In this document: positions 17,272 through 25,711 of the stretch, one piece after another
How the letters are laid out: every line of letters starts with the position of its first letter
Position numbering within the stretch: position 1 is the stretch's first letter
DNA from: Xylophilus rhododendri
GTDB lineage: Bacteria > Pseudomonadota > Gammaproteobacteria > Burkholderiales > Burkholderiaceae_C
NCBI RefSeq assembly: GCF_009906855.1
Contig: NZ_CP047650.1
Coordinates: 5,456,001 to 5,520,000 of the forward strand
DNA: 64,000 bases
Direction: 5' to 3'
The notes under the pieces: generated by a model
Told to the model about the DNA's origin: nothing
The model's database searches: none
The model's input: the letters and a program-made list of their open reading frames with translations, nothing else
Made by a program: the position numbers and the translations under genes

Positions 17272-18692
17272 AGATGATGAAGAACCGGCTTCTGCCGATA
17301 TCCCTGGCCGTGCTGCTGAGCGCCTGCAGTTCGCTGGCGCCGAGTTACCGGCAGCCGGCCGCGCCGGTGCCGCAGGCCTGGCCGGTGGGCGCGGCCTATG
17401 CGCCGACCACGCAGGGCAGGGCGACCGACATCCCCTGGCAGGATTTCGTGCTCGACGAGCGCCTGCGCCAGGTCATCGCCCAGGCCCTGGCCAACAGCCG
17501 CGACCTGCGCAAGACCGTGGCCAGCATCGAATCCGCCCGCGCCCAGTACCGGGTGCAGCGGGCGGCGCTGCTGCCCACGGTGGCGGCGGGTGTCAGCGGC
17601 ACCAGGGCGCGCAGCGCGACCAGCAGCACCAACGGCGGCGAGCTGGCGACGGTGCGCACCCAGAGCACCAATGCCGGTGTGAGTGTCAGTTCCTACGAGC
17701 TGGACCTGTTCGGCAAGGTGCGCAGCCTGTCGGACGCGGCGCTGGAGACCTATCTCGCCACCGAGGAAGTCTCCCGCGCCACCCGCATCAGCCTGATCGC
17801 CGAGACCACCAGCGCCTGGCTCACCCTCGGCGCCGACCGCAGCAAGCTCGCCATCGCGCAGCAGACGCTGGAAAGCGCCCAACGCTCGATGGCGCTGACC
17901 CAGAAACGGCTGGAGGCCGGCGTGACTTCGCGGGTCGACGTGCGCCAGGCCGAGACCGTCTACCAGCAGGCACGCGCCGACCTGGCCAGCACCACCACCC
18001 AGATCGCGCAGGACCGCAATGCGCTGGAGCTGCTGGCCGGATCGCCTGTTGCCGATGCGCTGCTGCCGGCCGAGCTGCCATCGACCGACGGCGTGGTGCT
18101 GGCCGATGTGCCGGCGGGGCTGTCCTCCCAGGTGCTGCTGGGCCGGCCGGATGTGCTGCAGGCCGAGCACCAGCTGAAATCGGCCAACGCCAATATCGGC
18201 GCGGCGCGGGCGGCCTTCTTTCCCTCGCTGTCGCTGACGGCCAGCGGCGGCGTGGCCAGCGCAGCGCTGGCGGGGCTGTTCAGCGGCGGAGCGGCAACCG
18301 TGTGGTCGCTGGCGCCCTCGCTCAGCGTGCCGATCTTCGATGGCGGCGCCAATCGAGCGAGCCTGGCGTATTCGCAGGCCCAGCAGTCGCTCTACCTGTC
18401 GAGCTACGAACTGGCGGTGCAGACGGCCTTCCAGGAGGTGTCGGATGCATTGGCCCGGCGCGGCACCATGGCCGAGCAGTTGGCGGCGCAGACGGCGCTG
18501 GTGGATGCGGCGGCCGACAGCTACCGCCTGGCCGACGCGCGCTACCAGAAGGGCGTGGATACCTTCCTGACCGCGCTGGATTCGCAGCGCACGCTCTACA
18601 CCGCGCAGACCACCCTGGTCACCACCCGGCTGACCGCGCTGGACAACCGGGTGACGCTCTACCGCGTGCTGGGCGGCGGCGTTTCGGGCTGA
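17268..18692 (+). CDS. RND outer-membrane channel lipoprotein (OprM/NodT family)
   Basis: A 474-residue TolC-like outer-membrane factor. The leader ends in a lipobox (LLSACSSLAPSYRQP). Two structurally repeated coiled-coil/strand halves follow (SYELDLFGKVRSLSDAALET and VPIFDGGANRASLAYSQAQQ are the matching strand blocks). It completes the tripartite pump with the preceding permease and adaptor and is translationally coupled to the permease. Its 3' end overlaps the convergent CLC gene by 34 nt. Confidence 0.93.
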   Translation: MKMMKNRLLPISLAVLLSACSSLAPSYRQPAAPVPQAWPVGAAYAPTTQGRATDIPWQDFVLDERLRQVIAQALANSRDLRKTVASIESARAQYRVQRAALLPTVAAGVSGTRARSATSSTNGGELATVRTQSTNAGVSVSSYELDLFGKVRSLSDAALETYLATEEVSRATRISLIAETTSAWLTLGADRSKLAIAQQTLESAQRSMALTQKRLEAGVTSRVDVRQAETVYQQARADLASTTTQIAQDRNALELLAGSPVADALLPAELPSTDGVVLADVPAGLSSQVLLGRPDVLQAEHQLKSANANIGAARAAFFPSLSLTASGGVASAALAGLFSGGAATVWSLAPSLSVPIFDGGANRASLAYSQAQQSLYLSSYELAVQTAFQEVSDALARRGTMAEQLAAQTALVDAAADSYRLADARYQKGVDTFLTALDSQRTLYTAQTTLVTTRLTALDNRVTLYRVLGGGVSG

Positions 18693-19939
18693 TCGGGCCG
18701 GTCGGCCACCGGCGCATCGAACTTGCGCCGCTCCACCCGCTGCGCCCGGTAGATGCCCGCATGCCCCGAGGCCAGGTAGCTGGCGATGCAGCCCACCGCC
18801 GCCAGCGGGCCGATGGCCGGCCCGAACAGCTCCACCGCCATCACGATGGTGGCGATGGGCGTGTTGGCCGCGCCGGCGAACACGGCCACGAAGCCGATGG
18901 CCGCCAGCATCGAGAAGGGCAGTTGCAGCAACGGCGCCAGCGCATTGCCCAGCGTGGCGCCGATGTAGAACAGCGGTGTCACCTCGCCCCCTTTGAAGCC
19001 GGTGCCCAGCGACACCACGGTGAACAGCAGCTTGCCCAGCCAGTCGTACCAGGCCAGCGGCTGCTGCAGCGATTCGACGATGGTGGGAATGCCCAGGCCG
19101 ATGTAGCGCCAACCATCGAGCGCGAACACGGCCGCGGCCACCACCACCCCGCCGATCAGCGGCCGCAGCGGCGGATAGGCCACCCACCCGCGCATGCGCG
19201 CGCCCAACGCGTGGGTGGAGACGGCAAAGAGTCGGCCCGCCAAGCCGAAGAGCACACCCGCCAATGCCACCGCCAGCACGCTGCGCACGGCCATAGGCGC
19301 CACTTCCAGCACCGCGTAATGCGTGTGGTGCACGCCCCAGGCCAAGCCGACCTGGTCGGCGGCAATCGCCGCGATCAGGCAGGGAAACAGCGCGTCGTAG
19401 CGCATGCGGCCGATGGCCAGCACCTCCAGCCCGAACAGCGCGCCGGCCAGCGGCGTGCCGAAAACCGAGGCGAAACCGGCGCTGATGCCGGCCATCAGCA
19501 GGATGCGCCGGTCCTCCGGCTTCAGCCGGGGCAGGCGCGCGATCTGGTCGGCCAGCGCGCCGCCCATCTGCACGGCGGTGCCTTCACGGCCCACCGAGGC
19601 GCCGAAGAGATGCGATACCAGGGTGCCGCCCAGCACCAGCGGCACCATGCGCAGCGGCACGGTGGCCTTGGGATCGTGGATCTCGTCGATCAGCAGGTTG
19701 TTGCCGGCCTCCACCGTCTTGCCGAGCTTGTAGTAGATCCAGCCGACGGCGAAGCCGGCCAGCGGCAGCAGCCAGACGATGGGGCGGTGCGCCTCGCGCA
19801 GGGCGGTGGCGCGCTCCAGCGAGAAGAGGAAGAAGGCCGAGGCCGATCCCGCCAGCACCGCCACCAGGCCGGCCAGCAGCAGCCATTTGAGGAGATAGGT
19901 CAGGAGCTGCAGGGGCTCGGTCAGGCGTGGGCGGGGCAT
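18659..19939 (-). CDS. CLC-family anion transporter with GREGT motif (possible fluoride-type CLC)
   Basis: A 426-residue CLC protein with about ten membrane helices. The gating-glutamate motif reads GREGTAVQMG rather than the GREGP of chloride/proton exchangers. The segment normally holding the GSGIP selectivity motif reads EAGNNLLIDEIH. Both features resemble the CLC-F (EriC-F) fluoride/proton antiporter branch, from memory. GTGFKGGEVTPLF and AGAANTPIAT are the other conserved half-helix motifs. Annotation pipelines would call this a voltage-gated chloride channel. There is no room upstream for a fluoride riboswitch. ATG 19939 precedes the first cytoplasmic helix; 19960 is an alternative. 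Confidence 0.85.
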   Translation of the reverse strand: MPRPRLTEPLQLLTYLLKWLLLAGLVAVLAGSASAFFLFSLERATALREAHRPIVWLLPLAGFAVGWIYYKLGKTVEAGNNLLIDEIHDPKATVPLRMVPLVLGGTLVSHLFGASVGREGTAVQMGGALADQIARLPRLKPEDRRILLMAGISAGFASVFGTPLAGALFGLEVLAIGRMRYDALFPCLIAAIAADQVGLAWGVHHTHYAVLEVAPMAVRSVLAVALAGVLFGLAGRLFAVSTHALGARMRGWVAYPPLRPLIGGVVVAAAVFALDGWRYIGLGIPTIVESLQQPLAWYDWLGKLLFTVVSLGTGFKGGEVTPLFYIGATLGNALAPLLQLPFSMLAAIGFVAVFAGAANTPIATIVMAVELFGPAIGPLAAVGCIASYLASGHAGIYRAQRVERRKFDAPVADRPDQPETPPPSTR

Positions 19940-19975
19940 GGGGCGGCATTCTCGCCGCATCGCGGCCCGGGCCGC

Positions 19976-21055
19976 TCAGCCCATCAGCGCGTTGACAGCA
20001 GTATTGACCGCGAAGCCGCCCAGCAGCAGCCAGGCGAAGAGCACAGCGGCCAGCCCCAGGGGCCGCAGGCCGGCGCTGCGGATGGCGCTGACCCGCGTGG
20101 TCAGGCCCAGCCCGGCCATGGCCATGGCGAGCAGGGCGGTGTCGGCATCGATGGCGAAGTTCATCAGCGGACGCGGCAACTCCACCAGCGAATGCAGACC
20201 CGCGACGGCGACGAAACCCAGGGCGAACCAGGGGATGGTGATGGCACGCGGCACCGGTTTGCCGGCCGCGTCGCCCTCGGACGGCGAACGCGCCAGCCAG
20301 GCCGACAGGCCGATCAGAAAGGGCGCCAGCATCATCACCCGCACCATCTTGGCGATCACCGCGGTATCTGCCGCCTGCTCACCGACCGCCCGGCCGGCGG
20401 CGACCACCTGGGCCACTTCGTGGATGGTGGAGCCCGCATACACGCCATAGGCCGAGGGCGACATGGCGATCAGGCCATGCTCCGCCAGCAGCCCATAGGC
20501 CACCGGATAGAGAAACATCGAGAGCGTGCCGAACACCACCACCGTCGCCACCGCCACCATCACCTGTTCGGCCCGCCCGCGCACCACCGGCGCGGCGGCC
20601 ATCACGGCGGCGGCGCCGCAGATGGAGCTGCCGGCGCCGATCAGCATGGCGGTCTGCCGGTCCAGGCCGAACACCCGGCGGCCCAGCCAGCAGGCCAGGC
20701 CGAAGGTGCTGCACAGCATCACCGCGTCGATGGCCACGCCGCTCCAGCCCACATGGGCGATGTCCTGGAAGGTCAGGCGCAGGCCGTACAGCACGATGCC
20801 CAGGCGCAGCAGGCGCGCCTTGGAGAAGGCCACGCCGTCGGCGGTGGAGGCTTCCAGGCGGCCGTAGACGGTGTTGCCCGCCAGCATGCCGAGCACGATG
20901 GCCAGCGTCAGTGCGCTGATGCCGCGCGCCTGCAGCCAGGCCGACTGCGCCAGCAGCATGGATGCCGCGGCGATCGCACCGGTGAGGAGCAGTCCGGCCA
21001 GCAGGCGGTGGCGGGGCAGAGCGGGGAGGGCGGCGGTGGGCGGCAGGGAAGACAT
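19976..21055 (-). CDS. yeiH: YeiH-family putative sulfate exporter
   Basis: A 359-residue membrane protein with about 10 helices of the YeiH/YadS family. GLDRQTAMLIGAGSSICGAAAVMA (about residue 125) is the hallmark SSICGASA-type motif, and AYGVYAGSTIHEVAQVVAAG is a second conserved block. The family is annotated as putative sulfate exporters. The pairing with a divergent LysR regulator of YeiE type is widespread and supports the call. It may be co-transcribed with the CLC gene 36 nt downstream. Start 21055 (MSSLPPT) fits better than an ATG at 21082, which would fall in the regulator's promoter. Confidence 0.85.
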   Translation of the reverse strand: MSSLPPTAALPALPRHRLLAGLLLTGAIAAASMLLAQSAWLQARGISALTLAIVLGMLAGNTVYGRLEASTADGVAFSKARLLRLGIVLYGLRLTFQDIAHVGWSGVAIDAVMLCSTFGLACWLGRRVFGLDRQTAMLIGAGSSICGAAAVMAAAPVVRGRAEQVMVAVATVVVFGTLSMFLYPVAYGLLAEHGLIAMSPSAYGVYAGSTIHEVAQVVAAGRAVGEQAADTAVIAKMVRVMMLAPFLIGLSAWLARSPSEGDAAGKPVPRAITIPWFALGFVAVAGLHSLVELPRPLMNFAIDADTALLAMAMAGLGLTTRVSAIRSAGLRPLGLAAVLFAWLLLGGFAVNTAVNALMG

Positions 21056-21093
21056 GCCGCCACTTTGCGACCTGGGCCGCAATCCGCCAAACG

Positions 21094-21111
21094 GGTTATT
21101 AAGATATAACC
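21094..21111. promoter_or_regulatory. Inverted repeat between yeiH and the LysR gene (GGTTAT-N6-ATAACC)
   Basis: GGTTAT (21094-21099) and ATAACC (21106-21111) are perfect inverted arms with a TAAGAT spacer, in the 86-nt divergent intergenic region. It is an AT-rich dyad with the size of a LysR-family recognition site, so probably the operator of the adjacent YeiE-like regulator. Position and symmetry are the only evidence. Confidence 0.55.
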
Positions 21112-21141
21112 AAACGGTTCAGCCAATTGATGGAGTGATTC

Positions 21142-22041
21142 ATGCGCCTCAGCCTGCGCCAGCTGCAGATCTTCATCGCCGTGGCCGACACCGGCAGCAC
21201 CAGCGCGGCCGGGCAACGCATCGCCCTGTCGCAATCGGCCACCAGCGGCGCGCTCAACGAGCTGGAGGCGCTGCTGGGCGCCCAGCTTTTCGACCGTGTC
21301 GGCAAACGCCTGCTGCTCAATGACAACGGCCGCACGCTGCTGCCGCGCTCACGCGAGCTGCTCGATGCGGCGCAGGAGATCGAATCCCTGTTCGACCCCG
21401 ACGCCGCCCGGCTCCTGTCCAGCCGGCTGCGCCTGGGCGCCAGCACCACCATCGGCAATTACCTGCTGCCGGCGCTGGTGGCTGGCTTCGAGCGCGAATG
21501 GCCCGCGGCGGCGGTGGACATGGTGATCGACAACACCCGCGGCATCGCCGCCCTGGTGGCGCGCCTGGAGGTGGACCTGGGCCTGATCGAAGGGCCTTGC
21601 CCCGAGCCCACGCTCAAGGTGCTGGCCTGGCGGGAGGACGAACTGGTCATCGTCTCGGCCGCCGACCATGCCCTGGCGGCCGAGGCGGCGCGCGCGCCGC
21701 TGTCGCTGGACGCCCTGCGCAGCGCCCGCTGGCTGCAGCGCGAGCCCGGCTCCGGCACCCGCGAGGCGGTGGAGCAGGCGCTGCTGCCGCATCTGCACCA
21801 CCTGGGCAGCTCGCTGCAGCTCGGCAGCACCGAGGCGATCAAGCAGGCGGCGGCGCAGGGCATGGGCCTGGCCTGCCTGTCGCGCGCGGCCGTCGAGGAC
21901 CTGGTCACGCTGGGCCGCCTGGCGGTGCTGAGGACCGCCTTGCCGCGGCTCGGCCGGCGCCTGTACCTGATCTGCCATCCGCAGAAGCGCTTTTCTGCCG
22001 CGCTGCAGCGTTTTTTGGCGCATATCGAGCTGGGGGTTTAA
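21142..22041 (+). CDS. LysR-family regulator, YeiE-like
   Basis: A 299-residue LysR regulator with an N-terminal winged helix-turn-helix (MRLSLRQLQIFIAVADTGST, then AGQRIALSQSATSGALNELE). The periplasmic-binding-protein-like effector domain spans about 90-299. It is divergent from yeiH with a palindrome in between, the arrangement of the enterobacterial yeiE-yeiH pair. YeiE-type proteins are linked to sulfite response; that ligand is inferred from family only. Confidence 0.9.
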   Translation: MRLSLRQLQIFIAVADTGSTSAAGQRIALSQSATSGALNELEALLGAQLFDRVGKRLLLNDNGRTLLPRSRELLDAAQEIESLFDPDAARLLSSRLRLGASTTIGNYLLPALVAGFEREWPAAAVDMVIDNTRGIAALVARLEVDLGLIEGPCPEPTLKVLAWREDELVIVSAADHALAAEAARAPLSLDALRSARWLQREPGSGTREAVEQALLPHLHHLGSSLQLGSTEAIKQAAAQGMGLACLSRAAVEDLVTLGRLAVLRTALPRLGRRLYLICHPQKRFSAALQRFLAHIELGV

Positions 22042-22084
22042 AAGTGCTCGTTTTTGTGTGTAGAATCGAAGGCTGATCTGAAAT

Positions 22085-22169
<85 letters not shown>

Positions 22170-22176
22170 AACACAA

Positions 22177-22204
22177 AAAAGCCGCTGATTCGTCAGCGGC
22201 TTTT
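22177..22204 (+). terminator. Intrinsic terminator after tRNA-Leu
   Basis: AAAAGCCGCTGA (22177-22188), TTCG loop, TCAGCGGCTTTT (22193-22204): a perfect 12-bp stem with a stable UUCG tetraloop, A-run before and T-run after. It lies directly downstream of the tRNA. It is nearly symmetric and could also terminate the convergent gene to its right. Confidence 0.9.
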
Positions 22205-22252
22205 GCGTTTGCGGAGGATGTTTGTGGGCCGCTTGCGCGGCCCTTTTTCCTC

Positions 22253-22699
22253 TCAGCGTGCGTGCAGCACCCGGCCCTTGGCGGCCACGTACTCTTCTTC
22301 GCTGATCGCGCCCTCGGCCCGCAGCTTGGCCAGCTCCTTGAGCGACTCGGCCGCCGAATTCGCCGGGTAACGCGAAGGCTCGTTCACGATCACATAGGGA
22401 TCGTTCTCTTCCCCGCCGCCCACCGCCTCCACGGCCACCTCGGCGCGGCGCACCGCCCACACCATGGCGACGACCCAGCCGATCACCGTCCAGCCCAGCA
22501 GGATATCGACCAGCGCGATCGGCACCAGGCTCGGGTGGCGGCGCTTGGCCGCCTCGTAGGTCGGCAGTAGATACAGCGCGATCAGCGACACCCAGAACAG
22601 GATGTGCATGGCCATGCTCGGCGAAGCCGAAACACTCATGCCGGTGGTGTAGCTGTAGAACACCAGGAAGAGAAGAGCAATCAAGCGTACGAAGACCAT
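22253..22699 (-). CDS. Superinfection-immunity-like membrane protein with SHOCT domain
   Basis: A 148-residue protein. Two or three membrane helices span residues 5-85. ALYLLPTYEAAKRRHPSLVP followed by GWTVIGWVVAMVWAVRR matches the phage-T4-Imm-like 'superinfection immunity' family pattern. A charged linker leads to a C-terminal SHOCT motif (SLKELAKLRAEGAISEEEYV). Such proteins are common in chromosomes, and a phage-defence role should not be assumed. Single gene, with a GAGGTG ribosome-binding site upstream on the minus strand. Confidence 0.75.
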   Translation of the reverse strand: MVFVRLIALLFLVFYSYTTGMSVSASPSMAMHILFWVSLIALYLLPTYEAAKRRHPSLVPIALVDILLGWTVIGWVVAMVWAVRRAEVAVEAVGGGEENDPYVIVNEPSRYPANSAAESLKELAKLRAEGAISEEEYVAAKGRVLHAR

Positions 22700-22901
22700 G
22701 CAAGCACCTCAGTGGGTGTTAAGAAAGACAACAGAGAGTAAGTATCTTAAATCCGGCGCTGGAATTGGTAACAGAACCGCATTTCTACGGAATGTCAGCA
22801 TCTTGCAAGAGACGGGCGATTCGTGGTGGAGCCCGGCATGAGCCGATTGGCCATAATTGCCGGGTGCGACACAAGATCGCTGTTGCTAACAAGGAGTCAA
22901 G

Positions 22902-23903
22902 ATGTTTCGTAGTTCCCTTCCGTCGCGCCGCCGTGCCCTCGCCGTTGCCGCCCTTGCAAGCATCACCGGCCTGCAGGCATTCGCCCCCGCATTCGCCCAG
23001 GATGCCTACCCTAGCCGCCCCATCACCGTGATCGTGCCCTTCCCGGCCGGCGGCACCACCGACATCGTGGCCCGCCTGGCCGGCCAGGCGCTTTCGCAGG
23101 AGCTCGGCCAGCCGGTGGTGATCGACAACCGTCCCGGCGCCGGCGGCAACATCGGCTCGCAGATGGTGGCGCGTGCGCCGGCCGACGGCTACACCCTGGT
23201 CATGGGCACCGTGGGCACCCATGCGATCAACCCGGCGCTCTACAAGAAGATGCCCTACGACCACCTGAAGGATTTCGCGCCGATCTCCCGCGTGGCCAAT
23301 GTGCCCAACCTGCTGGTGGCCAATCCTTCGCAGCCCTACAAGACGGTCAAGGAACTGATCGCCTACGGCAAGGCCAACCCGGACACCATCAGCTTCGCCT
23401 CCTCCGGCAACGGCACCTCCATCCACCTGGCCGGCGAACTGTTCAAGACGCTCACCGGCGTGAAGATGCAGCATGTGCCCTACAAGGGCAGCGCGCCGGC
23501 CCTGGCCGACCTGATGGCGGGCCAGACCAACATCATGTTCGACAACTTGCCGTCCTCGATCTCCTTCGTGCGCAGCGGCAAGCTGCGGCCGATTGCGGTG
23601 ACCACGCTCAAGCGCTCGCCCGAGCTGCCGGACGTGCCGACCATCGCCGAATCCGGCGTGCCGGGCTTCGACGCTTCTTCCTGGTTCGGCCTGCTGGCGC
23701 CGGCCGCCACGCCGCCGGCCGTGATCAAGCGCATCGACGACGCGCTGATCAAGGTGCTGGCCAATCCGGAACTGCGCAAGAAGATCATCGAGCAGGGCGG
23801 CGAGCCGGTGGGCGAGAAGCCGGAGCAGTTCGCCGCCTTCATCCGCACCGAAACCACCAAGTGGGCCAAGGTGGTGAAGGAATCGGGCGCCAGCGTCGAT
23901 TAA
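22902..23903 (+). CDS. Bug/TctC-family tripartite tricarboxylate transporter substrate-binding protein
   Basis: A 333-residue periplasmic receptor. Signal peptide to about residue 30 (ending AFAPAFAQ-DAYP). Then the Bug signatures: PSRPITVIVPFPAGGTTDIVAR, VIDNRPGAGGNIGSQMVARA, GYTLVMGTVGTHAINPALY and DVPTIAESGVPGFDASSWFGL. Family members bind carboxylates or related small molecules. No TctA/TctB membrane genes are nearby, as is common for the expanded Bug set of Burkholderiales. Ligand unknown. Confidence 0.92.
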   Translation: MFRSSLPSRRRALAVAALASITGLQAFAPAFAQDAYPSRPITVIVPFPAGGTTDIVARLAGQALSQELGQPVVIDNRPGAGGNIGSQMVARAPADGYTLVMGTVGTHAINPALYKKMPYDHLKDFAPISRVANVPNLLVANPSQPYKTVKELIAYGKANPDTISFASSGNGTSIHLAGELFKTLTGVKMQHVPYKGSAPALADLMAGQTNIMFDNLPSSISFVRSGKLRPIAVTTLKRSPELPDVPTIAESGVPGFDASSWFGLLAPAATPPAVIKRIDDALIKVLANPELRKKIIEQGGEPVGEKPEQFAAFIRTETTKWAKVVKESGASVD

Positions 23904-24211
23904 GACCGCCCCGGCGCGGCCGCGGCCAGCGCCTGCGGCACCTGGTCCAGCGATTCGATGGCGAACTGGGCCGGGTGGCCGTCGGGCCCGATGGCGGCCA
24001 CGGCCGCCGCATTCTTGGGGCACAGGCCCATGCAACTGGTGAGGACCACACGGGTCTTCATGCGCGCCTCGCGGCCTTCGCTCTTGAATTCCTGCGCCAG
24101 GTGTTTGGGCTTGAACTTCTTCGGCCCGCTGCTGCGTTTGCCGCAGGCCTTGCAGACCAGCACCATGGCGTCTAGCCGAAAGGGCAGTTCCCGGGGGGAT
24201 TCGTTTTTCAT
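23900..24211 (-). CDS. Thioredoxin-like (2Fe-2S) ferredoxin-type small protein
   Basis: A 103-residue protein with paired cysteines in the thioredoxin-like 2Fe-2S layout: VCKACGKRSSG (CxxC) near residue 20 and VLTSCMGLCPKNAAAV (CxxxC) near residue 60. These four thiols would hold one [2Fe-2S] cluster. Role and redox partner are unknown. An internal ATG before VLVCKACG could be the true start. Its end overlaps the Bug gene's stop by 4 nt. Confidence 0.7.
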   Translation of the reverse strand: MKNESPRELPFRLDAMVLVCKACGKRSSGPKKFKPKHLAQEFKSEGREARMKTRVVLTSCMGLCPKNAAAVAAIGPDGHPAQFAIESLDQVPQALAAAAPGRS

Positions 24212-24400
24212 GGCGGCCTTGTCGGTAAGGCTTGCATGCTGGCGCTTGCGCGCGCGCCGCGGCGCAAGACAGCAGGCGCAGGCCGGGTGGGTGCAGCCCT
24301 ACAGGCTCAGGCCGGGCGGATAAAATCCCGCCCCCTCCGCGCCGCTTTCAACCAGCGGCCTTTTTTCCGAGCCACCGCATCCGCCTGACCGTCTGCCCGC

Positions 24401-25261
24401 ATGAACATCGTCGTCAACGAAGAACTCAAAGCCTATATCGATCCCCTGACCGCCGAGGAGCACGATGCACTCGAGCGCAGCCTGCTGGCAGAAGGATGCC
24501 GCGACGCCCTGGTGCTTTGGGGCGATGTGCTGGTGGACGGCCACAACCGCTACGGCATCTGCACCAAGCACGGCCTGCCCTTCAATACCGTGCAGAACAC
24601 GCGGTTCCAGAGCATGGAGGACGTGCACCTCTGGATGATCGACCAGCACCTGGGCCGCCGCAGCGTGTCCGACTTCCAGCGCGGCGTGCTGGCGCTGCGC
24701 AAGAAGGAGATCGAGTCCGAGCGCAAGACCCGCAGCCGGGCCGAGACCACCGCGCCGCAGGCTTCCGCCGCGATGGAGGCGAACGACGGCAGCGCGCCCT
24801 GGGACACCGACGGCGAGCAGCCCGCCGCCGCCGTCCCCACGCCCGCGGCCGTGCCAGCCGCGCCGGTGCTCGACACCCGCGAAGCCGTCGCCCGCGCCGC
24901 CCGCCTGAGCAGCGCGCAGGTCGCGGCCATCGAGAAGATCCAGAAGCAGGCGGCGCCCGAGCTGGTGGCCGCCGTGCGTTCGGGCACCATCTCCATCAAC
25001 AACGCCGCCGTGGTGGCCAGCCTGCCGGTGGATGAGCAGGTGGCCGCCGCCGTCGCCGGCAAGGACGAACTCAAGCAGGCCGCCAAGCGGGTGCGCGATG
25101 CCAAGAAGAAGCCGCGCGAGGAAAGCGAAGCGGATTCCGCCGCGGCCGAGGACCAGGCCGCCGACATGGTGCTGGGCCTGCGCCGCCGGGTGGAAGAGCT
25201 GACCGCCGAGAACGAGGCCCTGCGCGCCGAGGTCGCCGAACTGCGCGAGATGCTCGGCTGA
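24401..25261 (+). CDS. ParB/Srx-like 'plasmid replication/partition-related' protein
   Basis: A 286-residue protein. The N-terminal 100 residues resemble a ParB/sulfiredoxin-like nuclease-fold domain (ALERSLLAEGCRDALVLWGD, VLVDGHNRYGICTKHGL, then WMIDQHLGRRSVSDFQRGVL). An alanine/proline-rich linker follows, then a helical region resembling a ParB helix-turn-helix (VARAARLSSAQVAAIEKIQK). The end is a leucine-heptad coiled coil (LRRRVEELTAENEALRAEVA). It matches a chromosomally common Burkholderiales family named for plasmid partition genes. A single copy without ParA argues against a resident plasmid. Confidence 0.7.
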   Translation: MNIVVNEELKAYIDPLTAEEHDALERSLLAEGCRDALVLWGDVLVDGHNRYGICTKHGLPFNTVQNTRFQSMEDVHLWMIDQHLGRRSVSDFQRGVLALRKKEIESERKTRSRAETTAPQASAAMEANDGSAPWDTDGEQPAAAVPTPAAVPAAPVLDTREAVARAARLSSAQVAAIEKIQKQAAPELVAAVRSGTISINNAAVVASLPVDEQVAAAVAGKDELKQAAKRVRDAKKKPREESEADSAAAEDQAADMVLGLRRRVEELTAENEALRAEVAELREMLG

Positions 25262-25267
25262 GCGGTT

Positions 25268-25711
25268 TCAGGGCCGTTGCCCGATGCTGCGCCGGCCGTG
25301 CAGCACATGCCAGGCGAAGGCGAGCAGGGTGGCGCCGCCCATGCCGGTGTGAAGCCAATGGACGGCCGGGTGCCAGGCTTCGTTTCCGTAGAGCAGCAGC
25401 AGGGCGCTGCCCGCCGCCAGGACCATCGCGCTGAGCGTCAGCGCCCCGGGCACGCGGTTGCGTCGGTGGCGCCAGGCCGCGGGCACATGCTGCGGCAGCA
25501 CCAGGCCCAGCGCCACCAGGGCCAGCATGCCGCAGCTGCCGTGCAGCACCCACCAGAACACCAGGCGCGGCGGCGGCCAGCCCAGGCCGTCCAGCAGCAG
25601 CCACCAGACCAGTCCGCTGATCCCGCACAGTCCCATCACGCCGTGGATGGCGCGCCGCTGCCAGCGTGCCACGCGGCCCACCCGCAGGGCGCCGTGGTGC
25701 CCGGTCTTCAC
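25268..25711 (-). CDS. Small histidine-containing membrane protein (cytochrome b-like) at the end of a flavin-transfer operon
   Basis: A 147-residue protein with four membrane helices, several bearing His at helix ends: RRAIHGVMGLCGISGLVWWL, VLHGSCGMLALVALGLVLPQH, and HTGMGGATLLAFAWHVLHGR. The His spacing suggests a small b-type haem protein or a related electron-transfer membrane subunit. The GTG start at 25711 overlaps the ApbE stop (GTGA), a sign of coupling. The position after FMN-binding and FMN-transferase genes supports a redox role. The haem assignment is inference. Confidence 0.6.
   Translation of the reverse strand: MKTGHHGALRVGRVARWQRRAIHGVMGLCGISGLVWWLLLDGLGWPPPRLVFWWVLHGSCGMLALVALGLVLPQHVPAAWRHRRNRVPGALTLSAMVLAAGSALLLLYGNEAWHPAVHWLHTGMGGATLLAFAWHVLHGRRSIGQRP

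Noticed and set aside
19940..19975. Fluoride riboswitch for the CLC gene
   Set aside because: The gap to the upstream gene is only about 36 nt and shows no matching fold.
22253..22699. Prophage remnant indicated by the superinfection-immunity-like gene beside a tRNA
   Set aside because: No integrase, att duplication or other phage gene is nearby, and this membrane family is common in ordinary chromosomes.
24401..25261. Integrated plasmid partition locus
   Set aside because: No ParA, replication gene or parS-like repeats. The ParB-like protein stands alone among chromosomal genes.
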